A DNA stretch of 64,000 nucleotides from Tropicibacter sp. Alg240-R139. GTDB taxonomy: Bacteria > Pseudomonadota > Alphaproteobacteria > Rhodobacterales > Rhodobacteraceae. Position numbers and translations under genes: made by a program. Below, piece by piece: positions 54,799 through 62,138 of this stretch. Every line of letters starts with the position of its first letter. Position 1 is the stretch's first letter. The notes below the pieces were generated by a model. The model ran no database searches and was not told the origin of the DNA. It saw nothing but the letters and a program-made list of their open reading frames with translations. Where the stretch lies: positions 411,082 through 475,081 of the forward strand of contig NZ_UNRA01000003.1 in assembly GCF_900537075.1 (NCBI RefSeq), written 5' to 3'.

Positions 54799-54825
54799 CG
54801 TGAAAAAAGAGAAAAAAATTTCACG
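54799..54825. promoter_or_regulatory. inverted repeat upstream of XRE-cupin regulator
   Basis: CGTGAAA (54799-54805) and TTTCACG (54819-54825), arm centres 20 bp apart, next to the ribosome site. A related TGTGAAAAAA occurs at 54760. Candidate autoregulatory operator. Confidence 0.5.
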
Positions 54826-54845
54826 AACCGAGAGAGGAGCGATTG

Positions 54846-55415
54846 GTGAACAGCCAGGCCCCACAAAGCGCCACTTTGGGCGCAGACATTCGCGCGCTGC
54901 GCAAGGCGCGTGGGCTGACGCTCAGCGATATCGCCGGGCAGTTGGGTCGCTCTGTCGGCTGGTTCAGTCAGGTCGAGCGGGACATGTCCGACCCGTCGAT
55001 TTCGGACCTGCGCCAGATCGCTGGGTGTCTGGGCGTGCCGATGTCGATGCTGTTCGCTCATTCCGCGGCGCCCGCAAATGAGCAGGGCTACATAGTGCGT
55101 GCGGGCACCCGACGTCCCATGGGCGCAGGTGAAGAAGGACTGATCGAAGAGCTGCTATCACCCGATCTGACCGACGATTTCGAAATGGTGCATTCCACCT
55201 TTCGCCCCCGGTCCTGCATGCAGAAACCTGCCAATCGTCCGACGCAAGAAGTGGGGTATATGGTTTCAGGACGGTTGGATCTGATGATTGGCGACCGCGC
55301 GTTTACCGTCGGGCCTGGCGACAGCTTTCGGATCAAACACGAGCCTTATCAATGGTCCAACCCCTATGACGAGCCTGCCGTGGCCGTCTGGGTCATCGCG
55401 CCTCCGGTGTACTGA
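54846..55415 (+). CDS. XRE-type regulator with cupin sensor domain
   Basis: 189 residues from the GTG at 54846 (AGGAG six nt upstream); a TTG three nt earlier is too close. The Cro/C1 helix-turn-helix spans about 10-65 (LGADIRALRKARGLTLSDIA, GWFSQVERDMSDPSISDLRQIA), and a cupin domain about 110-187 (TQEVGYMVSGRLDLMIG, FTVGPGDSFRIKHEPYQWSN). Members often respond to amino acids, polyamines or betaines. Its stop overlaps the LysE start, so it probably regulates its own operon. Confidence 0.93.
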   Translation: MNSQAPQSATLGADIRALRKARGLTLSDIAGQLGRSVGWFSQVERDMSDPSISDLRQIAGCLGVPMSMLFAHSAAPANEQGYIVRAGTRRPMGAGEEGLIEELLSPDLTDDFEMVHSTFRPRSCMQKPANRPTQEVGYMVSGRLDLMIGDRAFTVGPGDSFRIKHEPYQWSNPYDEPAVAVWVIAPPVY

Positions 55416-56044
55416 TGAGTTTCGAGGCCTGGACCATATTCGCGCTGTTCTGGCTGGTCTTCGTGACCACGCCGGGACCAAACGCAGTGAATTGCATTTC
55501 CAACGGAATGAGCCTGCCATTTGCGCGGGCCATGGTCGGGGTGCTGGCGATCCTGACTCAGGCCTGTGCGTTTCTGGTCCTCTCTGCACTTGGGATCACT
55601 GCCCTGATCGCCGCCTCTCCGACTGCCTTTTTTGTGGCCAAGCTGGTCGGGGCCGGTTTTCTGATTTTCTTAGGTGTGCGTGGCTGGGTTAATGCAACCA
55701 AACCGGCCCCGACCGAGGTACGCCCGGCGCGTCAGGTCTATCTGCATGCATTGGCTGTTGCCACGATCAACCCCAAAAGCGTTGCGGGATACCTGGCTGC
55801 GTTTTCGCAATTCGTGCAGCCGGACGTCCCAATCTGGGGTCAGATGACGGTGATCATGCCGACCGCCTTGGCGCTGACAGCGCTTAGCTACACGGGCTTT
55901 ACCCTGCTCGGCGCGATCATGGGGCGGGCAGCGTTGGGAGCTGTCTTCAACACGACGGTCCGCCGCGTCATGGCAGTTTGTTTTATCATCTACGGGGTGC
56001 TTCTTGGGGCCAGCGGCACGCCGACGACAGGAGGTGCACGATGA
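55415..56044 (+). CDS. LysE-family translocator
   Basis: 209 residues, six hydrophobic helices. Opening FWLVFVTTPGPNAVNCISNG has the conserved PGPN motif, and INPKSVAGYLAAFSQFV matches the NPK motif near helix 4. Exports amino acids or derivatives. Overlaps both neighbours by a few bases in the XRE-LysE-GFA-dehydrogenase operon. The cargo could be a betaine pathway intermediate (inference). Confidence 0.92.
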   Translation: MSFEAWTIFALFWLVFVTTPGPNAVNCISNGMSLPFARAMVGVLAILTQACAFLVLSALGITALIAASPTAFFVAKLVGAGFLIFLGVRGWVNATKPAPTEVRPARQVYLHALAVATINPKSVAGYLAAFSQFVQPDVPIWGQMTVIMPTALALTALSYTGFTLLGAIMGRAALGAVFNTTVRRVMAVCFIIYGVLLGASGTPTTGGAR

Positions 56045-56412
56045 TCAAAGGATCTTGCCTTTGCGGAGACATCCGCTTTGAAACCGCAGCCGCCCCGCAA
56101 GGTGCCTCGATGTGCCATTGCAATCAGTGCCGAAAACAATCGGGGGGCGTCTGGTCTTCGGCGTTTGTGCCCGACGCGGAACTAACGATCACCGGAGATG
56201 TCGGTTGGTACTACGCCAGCGAACTGGCCAAACGCGGAAGCTGCCCGCGCTGCGGGTCGTTCCTGTTCTGGAAGGCCCACGACGAAGACACAACAAGCTT
56301 TGCGCTTGGCGCAGTGGATGGTCCTACGGGCCTTACCCTGACCAAGCACATCTTCACCGCCTCCAAGGGCGATTACTACGACATTGCGGACGGTTTGCCG
56401 CAAAAGGACTGA
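56041..56412 (+). CDS. GFA-family (glutathione-dependent formaldehyde-activating fold) protein
   Basis: 123 residues from the ATG at 56041, inside the LysE stop. Zinc-binding pattern: C6-x-C8 (GSCLCGDIRF), CHCNQCRK with C25, C27 and C30, and CPRCGS further on. The family includes formaldehyde-glutathione adduct formers. Beside demethylating dehydrogenases, formaldehyde handling is a sensible role but not shown. Confidence 0.9.
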   Translation: MIKGSCLCGDIRFETAAAPQGASMCHCNQCRKQSGGVWSSAFVPDAELTITGDVGWYYASELAKRGSCPRCGSFLFWKAHDEDTTSFALGAVDGPTGLTLTKHIFTASKGDYYDIADGLPQKD

Positions 56413-56424
56413 ATGAGGAGAGAC

Positions 56425-58872
56425 ATGTCCGATTTTCCCACAAAGGCCCGCGTGGTCATCATCGGCGGTGGCGTCGTTGGCTGCTCGTCCCTGTATCATC
56501 TGGCCAAAAAGGGCTGGACCGATTGCGTGCTGCTTGAAAAGAACGAGCTGACCGCAGGGTCCACCTGGCATGCTGCGGGCAACGTGCCCACGTTCTCGAC
56601 CTCTTGGTCGATCATGAACATGCAGCGCTATTCGACCGAGCTTTATTCCGGCCTGGCCGAAGAGGTCGATTACCCGATGAACTATCACCAGTCGGGCTCG
56701 ATCCGTCTGGCGCATACCAAAGAGCGGATGCAAGAGTTTGAGCGTGCCATGTCAATGGGTCGCTATCAGGGAATCGAGATGGAGATGTGGACGCCGGAGG
56801 AAACGAAGGAACACTATCCGTTCCTGGAAACACACGATCTGGAGGGCGTGTTGTGGGATCCGTCCGACGGCGACATCGACCCGGCGCAGGTCACTCAGGC
56901 GCTGGCCAAGGGCGCGCGTGACATGGGCGCCAAGATCATTCGCTTCTGCCCGGCAACCGGCGTTACGCAGCATGACGATGGCACCTGGACCGTGCACACC
57001 GAAAAAGGCGACATCGAGTGTGATTATGTGGTGAACGCAGCCGGTTACTATGCGCAGCGCATCGGTGAATGGTTCCTGCCTTTCGGCGGTCGCACTGTTC
57101 CGTCGATGGTGATGGAGCACCAGTATTTGCTGACCGAGCAGATCCCCGAGGTCGAGGCCTGGTCCAAGGAGCACGGCGGCAAGCTGCCCCTGATCCGCGA
57201 CGTGGACGTGTCGTATTACCTGCGTCAGGAAAAGAACGGCTACAACCTTGGCCCGTATGAACCCAATTGCAAAGGTCACTGGCTGACCGAAGGCGATAAG
57301 ATGCCCGAAGATTTCAGCTTCCAGCTGTGGCAGGAGGATCTGGACCGGATCGAGGACATCGTTGTTGATGCAATGGCACGTGTACCGCTTATGGAATCCT
57401 CGGGCGTCAGCAGCGTCATCAACGGCCCGATCCCTTACGCGCCCGATGGTCTGCCGATGATCGGCCCTATGCCCGGCGTCAAGAACGCGTTTGAAGCGCA
57501 CACCTTTACCTTTGGCATTGCCCAAGGCGGCGGTGCGGGCAAGGTGCTGGCGGAATGGATTGTCGATGGTCACACCGAGTGGGACATGTGGGCCGTCGAT
57601 CCGCGCCGTTACACTGACTACACCGATCAGGACTACTGCAACCAGAAGGGTATGGAGGTTTACGGCAACGAATACGCCATGCACTTCCCCCACCACGAAT
57701 GGCCCGCCGCGCGCGAGAAGAAATTGTCGCCTGTCCATGCCAAGGTCAAGGAATTGGGCGGCGTCATGGGAGCCTACAACGGCTGGGAACGCGCCAACTG
57801 GTTCGCGCAGGATGGTGACGACACCTCGCTTGAGGCAACGCACACCTGGGGCCGCTCGGGGCCATGGGAGCGGCGCATCAAGGAAGAGTGTGAAGCTGTA
57901 CGCGATGGTGTCGGCGTGCTCGACCTGCCAGGCTTCTCGCGGTTCTATCTAAGCGGTGAAGGTGCTGCCGAGGCGCTGCGGGGTCTGGTCACCGGTGGCC
58001 TGCCCAAGGTCGGCCGCATCAACCTGGTCTATGTCGCCGACAGCCGTGGCCGTATTCTGACCGAAATGTCGTGCATGCGTCTGGGCGAAGATGAGTTCGT
58101 GATGATTACGGCCGCAACCGCGCAATGGCATGACCGCGACATTCTGGTGAACGCAATGCCAACGGGTGTAACCGTGCAGGACGTCACCACCACCCGCGAC
58201 ACGCTGATCGTGACTGGCCTCAAGTCGCGGGACCTGTTGGCCGGGATGTCTGACGCTGACCTGTCGACCGGCTGGCTGACCCATCAGGCAGCCACCGTTG
58301 CAGGCCGTCCGGCGCATCTGGTTCGCGTTTCCTTTGCGGGCGAGTTGGGCTGGGAAGTGCATGCTCTGGTCGAGGACATGCCGGCCATCTATGACGCCAT
58401 CCTTGATGCGGGTGCCAAGCCGTTCGGCATGTACGCGCTGAACTCCTTGCGTCTGGAAAAAGGCTATCGCGCGTGGAAGGGCGATCTGAGCACCGATTAC
58501 TCGCTGCTCGAAGGGGGCCTTGGTCGTTTCGTCAAGCTCGACAAGCCGCAGGATTTCCCGGGCAAGGGTGCGATCCAGAACGAAAAGCAGCAGGGTGTAA
58601 AGAAATCCTTTGTGACGCTGACGGTTGAGGCCGGGGATGCGGACGCGCCCTATATGTCCTGCATCTGGTCGGGCGACGAAATCGTCGGTGAAACCACCAG
58701 CGGTGGCTGGGGCTATCGCGTCGGCACGTCAATCGCGCTGGGCATGGTGCGCGCCGAGCTGGCGCAGCCCGGCACCGAGCTGGAGGTCGAAATCTACGGT
58801 CAGAAATGTCGCGCCGTGGTACAAGAGGACAAACCGCTTTGGGATCCGGCAAACGAGCGCCTGCGCGCATGA
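56425..58872 (+). CDS. FAD/GcvT-type dehydrogenase, dimethylglycine/sarcosine dehydrogenase-like (paralogue 1)
   Basis: 815 residues from the ATG at 56425 (GAGGAG site). The N-terminal FAD domain has RVVIIGGGVVGC and H49 in STWHAAG, the position of the covalent FAD histidine in dimethylglycine and sarcosine dehydrogenases. The C-terminal half is a GcvT/T-protein fold that can take the methyl as methylene-tetrahydrofolate. The region after WHAAG (NVPTFSTSWS) differs from paralogue 2, so the substrate may differ. Last gene of the XRE operon. Confidence 0.9.
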   Translation: MSDFPTKARVVIIGGGVVGCSSLYHLAKKGWTDCVLLEKNELTAGSTWHAAGNVPTFSTSWSIMNMQRYSTELYSGLAEEVDYPMNYHQSGSIRLAHTKERMQEFERAMSMGRYQGIEMEMWTPEETKEHYPFLETHDLEGVLWDPSDGDIDPAQVTQALAKGARDMGAKIIRFCPATGVTQHDDGTWTVHTEKGDIECDYVVNAAGYYAQRIGEWFLPFGGRTVPSMVMEHQYLLTEQIPEVEAWSKEHGGKLPLIRDVDVSYYLRQEKNGYNLGPYEPNCKGHWLTEGDKMPEDFSFQLWQEDLDRIEDIVVDAMARVPLMESSGVSSVINGPIPYAPDGLPMIGPMPGVKNAFEAHTFTFGIAQGGGAGKVLAEWIVDGHTEWDMWAVDPRRYTDYTDQDYCNQKGMEVYGNEYAMHFPHHEWPAAREKKLSPVHAKVKELGGVMGAYNGWERANWFAQDGDDTSLEATHTWGRSGPWERRIKEECEAVRDGVGVLDLPGFSRFYLSGEGAAEALRGLVTGGLPKVGRINLVYVADSRGRILTEMSCMRLGEDEFVMITAATAQWHDRDILVNAMPTGVTVQDVTTTRDTLIVTGLKSRDLLAGMSDADLSTGWLTHQAATVAGRPAHLVRVSFAGELGWEVHALVEDMPAIYDAILDAGAKPFGMYALNSLRLEKGYRAWKGDLSTDYSLLEGGLGRFVKLDKPQDFPGKGAIQNEKQQGVKKSFVTLTVEAGDADAPYMSCIWSGDEIVGETTSGGWGYRVGTSIALGMVRAELAQPGTELEVEIYGQKCRAVVQEDKPLWDPANERLRA

Positions 58873-58932
58873 GGCGATAAGTTGAAGCAAAGTATGGCTC
58901 AAACCCTGATTGGGAATGCAGCCATATTTGTG

Positions 58933-58982
58933 TCGCACCCTCGTCCGAGCAATCGGGCGAGGCTGATCTGAGAAAGGTGCGA
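58933..58982 (+). promoter_or_regulatory. structured leader covering the ribosome site (cis-regulatory RNA candidate)
   Basis: Outer stem TCGCACC (58933-58939) / GGTGCGA (58976-58982) encloses an eight-base-pair hairpin (58940-58947 / 58954-58961). The outer stem takes the GG of the AGAAAGG ribosome site five nt from the ATG, so folding would lower translation. Not a match to SAM-II, SAM-V or SAM/SAH classes that I can recognise. Confidence 0.45.
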
Positions 58983-58986
58983 TCGG

Positions 58987-60039
58987 ATGACCATACCAAA
59001 AACCATGCAAGGTGTTTATCTGACCGGCCACGGCGGGCCAGACATGTTGGAATGGCGCGCTGATATTCCTGTGCCCACAGTTGACCGCGGACAGGTTCTG
59101 GTGCGCGTGACAGCTGCAGGTGTGAACAACACCGACATCAACACTCGCATTGGTTGGTATTCCTCGGATGTGACGGGGGCCACGTCTGATGTGGATCAGG
59201 ATGTTGACGCGGGCGGTTGGGGTGGTGCGCTTGCGTTTCCACGCATTCAGGGCGGCGATCTATGTGGCCATGTGGTGGCTGTTGGGCCGGATACCGGGTT
59301 CGAGCCTGGCCAACGTGTGACGTGCCCAATCAACCTGCCACGTCCGCGCCCGGGAAATCCGCAAGGCTTCATCGCCTTGGGTTCTGAGATGGATGGCGCG
59401 TTTGCGCAGTATTGCTTGGTTGAAGCGGATGATTTGTATGATGTGTCAGCGTCCCCTTTGTACGATCAAGAAATCGCCGCCATTCCATGTGCCTTTGGAA
59501 CGGCCGAGAACCTGCTGACTCGAGCGGGGGTCACTGCAGGACATCATTCGCTGATCACTGGAGCGTCGGGTGGTGTCGGGTTGGCCGCGGTTCAATTGGC
59601 CGCGCTGCGCGGGGCCACCGTGACCGGTATGACCAGTGCAACAAAGGCCGAAGTTGTTCTGAGGCAGGGGGCGTCTAACACCATTGATCGCGGCGCACCT
59701 ATTCCGAGCGAAACCTATGACGTGGTCATTGACGTGGTGGGCGGGGACAGCTGGGCCGATCTGATCCTGGCCTTGAAGCCTGGCGGGCATTACGCCTGTT
59801 CCGGTGCCATCGCTGGGCCGATGGTTCAAGCTGACCTACGCGAAATCTATTTGCGTGACATCACAATCCACGGATGTACCTATCAACCGGCCGAAGTCTT
59901 TGGCCGATTGGTGGGCTTGATGAACGCTGGGAAAATCCGGCCCCTGATCTCAAAAACCTATCCGCTTCGCGATATTGCGCAGGCTCAGGCGGATTTTGAA
60001 AGCAAGACGTTGCCGGGTAAACTGGTGCTGATCCCCTAA
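58987..60039 (+). CDS. medium-chain dehydrogenase/quinone oxidoreductase-like protein
   Basis: 350 residues. GroES-like N-terminal domain (VLVRVTAAGVNNTDINTR, GGDLCGHVVAVG) and Rossmann part (SLITGASGGVGLAAVQLAAL). The second, structural zinc-site cysteines of alcohol dehydrogenases are absent, favouring the QOR-like subgroup. Substrate unknown. Followed 12 nt later by the homocysteine methyltransferase gene, so both share the structured leader. Confidence 0.9.
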   Translation: MTIPKTMQGVYLTGHGGPDMLEWRADIPVPTVDRGQVLVRVTAAGVNNTDINTRIGWYSSDVTGATSDVDQDVDAGGWGGALAFPRIQGGDLCGHVVAVGPDTGFEPGQRVTCPINLPRPRPGNPQGFIALGSEMDGAFAQYCLVEADDLYDVSASPLYDQEIAAIPCAFGTAENLLTRAGVTAGHHSLITGASGGVGLAAVQLAALRGATVTGMTSATKAEVVLRQGASNTIDRGAPIPSETYDVVIDVVGGDSWADLILALKPGGHYACSGAIAGPMVQADLREIYLRDITIHGCTYQPAEVFGRLVGLMNAGKIRPLISKTYPLRDIAQAQADFESKTLPGKLVLIP

Positions 60040-60051
60040 GGAGAACGTGGA

Positions 60052-60942
60052 ATGGCCGATATTACTCTTCTGGATGGCTCGATCGGGCAGGAACTGGTCA
60101 AGCTTAGCGGTGACCGGGCGACCCCGCTGTGGTCCACTCGTGTCATGATCGACTATCCCGCTCTGGTCGGCGACGTGCATAAGTCGTACTTCGATGCGGG
60201 CGCGACGGTTGCCACAACCAATACTTATGCGGTGCACCGATCCCGCTTGGTGCGTGTCGACATGGAAGACCAATTGCCTGATCTGATCGAAACCGCATTG
60301 TCGCAGGCCGAGCGTGCACGTGAGAGCAAAGGGCAAATAGCAGCCTCGCTTGGGCCGCTGCTGGCGTCCTATCGCCCGGACCTGAACCCAGATCCGGATG
60401 AGGCGGCACAAAAATTCAGCGAGCTAGCTGACATGATGAAGGACCGCGTAGATCTGTTCCTGCTTGAGACGGTCTGTTCCGTGCAAGAGGCCGAAGGTGC
60501 TTTGCGCGGGGTTGAGGGCAAGGGCAAGCCGGTTTGGCTGGCGCTGTCGGTCAGGGATGATGACGGAACGCACCTGCGCTCAGGCGAGGCTTTGGCCGAT
60601 ATCGCGCCGTTGATCGAACAATTCGATCCGCATGCGGTTCTGATCAACTGTTCCCGCCCCGAAGCGATCCCCGCCGCTCTGGACATCGTCAAGGGCTTTG
60701 GCCGCCCGTTCGGAGCTTATGCCAACGGCTTTACCCGCATCAGCGAGGGGTTCCTGAAAGACGCCCCAACTGTCGATGCGCTAGAGCAACGGACGGATCT
60801 TGCCCCCGAAGCCTACGCTGCGCAAGCCATGGGGTGGGTCGTGCAGGGGGCGTCGATTGTCGGTGGATGTTGCGAAGTTGGGCCCGAACACATTGCAGAA
60901 TTGGCGCGCCAATTGCGGGACGCAGGGCATCGGATCGTTTAG
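60052..60942 (+). CDS. zinc-type homocysteine/betaine methyltransferase family protein
   Basis: 296 residues, a TIM barrel. The zinc ligands are C200 (VLINCSRPEA) and C273-C274 (VGGCCEVGPEH), the pattern of BHMT and MmuM-type enzymes. Donor could be glycine betaine, S-methylmethionine or another methyl compound. The setting between two dimethylglycine dehydrogenase-like genes favours betaine (inference). Confidence 0.9.
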   Translation: MADITLLDGSIGQELVKLSGDRATPLWSTRVMIDYPALVGDVHKSYFDAGATVATTNTYAVHRSRLVRVDMEDQLPDLIETALSQAERARESKGQIAASLGPLLASYRPDLNPDPDEAAQKFSELADMMKDRVDLFLLETVCSVQEAEGALRGVEGKGKPVWLALSVRDDDGTHLRSGEALADIAPLIEQFDPHAVLINCSRPEAIPAALDIVKGFGRPFGAYANGFTRISEGFLKDAPTVDALEQRTDLAPEAYAAQAMGWVVQGASIVGGCCEVGPEHIAELARQLRDAGHRIV

Positions 60943-61054
60943 GACGTTTTGGGAATCGTGTGAGAGAAGCGGATCGCAAAAGGTCTGAGAGCGCCAAGCG
61001 CGGCAAAGTACTTGCGGTGCCACTGTTCTCAAAACGCCAAGAGGAGGCGGTGAC

Positions 61055-62038
61055 ATGGGTGAAAAGAACAAGTTGCGTCTGGTCTCGGAGGGCATCCGGC
61101 AATGGCAATTCGATATTATCGTGGCGAATGGCTTTGTCCTGACGGAACTGGCGGGGGTGATTGACGTCATCCGCCTGGCCAACCGCGTTTGCCCGACGCC
61201 ACCATTTGCCTGGACTTATCGCTCGCTGTCGGGCGGGATGATCGAAGGCAGCTCGGGTGCGATTGTGTCGACCGAGCGTATCATCAGCCAGCCCAATGCG
61301 GATTACGTCTTTGTCATCGGTAATGCCGATCCTGACTGCGCAGATTTGGCTTTGGGTCGCAAAGTGTCGGATTACACCTATCGTGGAGCACAGGTGTTTC
61401 TGTTGGCCGAGGCTGCAAGCCGGTACATCCACGACAATGGCGAATTGGACTCACATACAACGCATTGGGAAAACTCGGCCTTCCTACGCGAGCGCACCGG
61501 AGCCTTTGACGCCAACTTCTCAATCGCCACCGAAAACGGCCCCGTCGTTACCTGTGCCGGAATGGGGGCGACCGTGGACGTGACGCTTGAGGTGATCGGG
61601 CGACATATCTCAGGAGCGGCGCGAATGACCGTGGCCGATATTCTATTGCATGAGAAAATCCGCGACTTTGGTTCGCAACAGCCGTTCTCGGGCATCAAGA
61701 CGACGACAACCGGGGACGACAAGCTGGATCAATGCATCAAGATTATGCAGACCAATGTCGAAGACCCGGTGCCGATCAATGAAATCGTCGCGGCGCTTGG
61801 CCTGTCGAATCGTTCGTTGGAACGCAAATTCAAAACCTATCTTGGCGCCACGCCGAACACATTCTATCGCGAAATGCGGCTGGCCAAGGCCAACAACTTG
61901 CTGCTCAACACCACGATGAGCGTGCGTGAAATTGGGCTGGCATGCGGATTCCCCAATGGATTTTCAGCGGTTTACAAGAGTTTCTACGGGATAACACCGT
62001 TTGTCCTGCGCCGTCAGCGCCGTTCATTGCCTGGGTGA
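61055..62038 (+). CDS. GlxA/GbdR-like AraC-family regulator
   Basis: 327 residues. Residues about 15-200 form a DJ-1/PfpI (GATase1-like) sensing fold (DIIVANGFVLTELAGVIDVI, VFVIGNADPD). Two AraC helix-turn-helix units follow near the C-terminus (INEIVAALGLSNRSLERKF, VREIGLACGFPNGFSAVYKS). GbdR of Pseudomonas, of this type, activates glycine betaine and dimethylglycine catabolism. Flanked here by two dehydrogenases of that pathway. Has GAGGAGG before its ATG. Confidence 0.92.
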   Translation: MGEKNKLRLVSEGIRQWQFDIIVANGFVLTELAGVIDVIRLANRVCPTPPFAWTYRSLSGGMIEGSSGAIVSTERIISQPNADYVFVIGNADPDCADLALGRKVSDYTYRGAQVFLLAEAASRYIHDNGELDSHTTHWENSAFLRERTGAFDANFSIATENGPVVTCAGMGATVDVTLEVIGRHISGAARMTVADILLHEKIRDFGSQQPFSGIKTTTTGDDKLDQCIKIMQTNVEDPVPINEIVAALGLSNRSLERKFKTYLGATPNTFYREMRLAKANNLLLNTTMSVREIGLACGFPNGFSAVYKSFYGITPFVLRRQRRSLPG

Positions 62039-62138
62039 TTTCCAGGGTGATTTTTGTGGATTGCCCGACGCTTTTTATAGATTCTTCGTCACCTTGATGT
62101 GCCAATCTTGCGTATCGAATTCTGAGGCGGAGTAAAAC

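Noticed and set aside
58933-58982. SAM-II, SAM-V or SAM/SAH riboswitch
   Set aside because: The leader lacks the pseudoknot layout and conserved bases of those classes; kept only as an unclassified structured leader.
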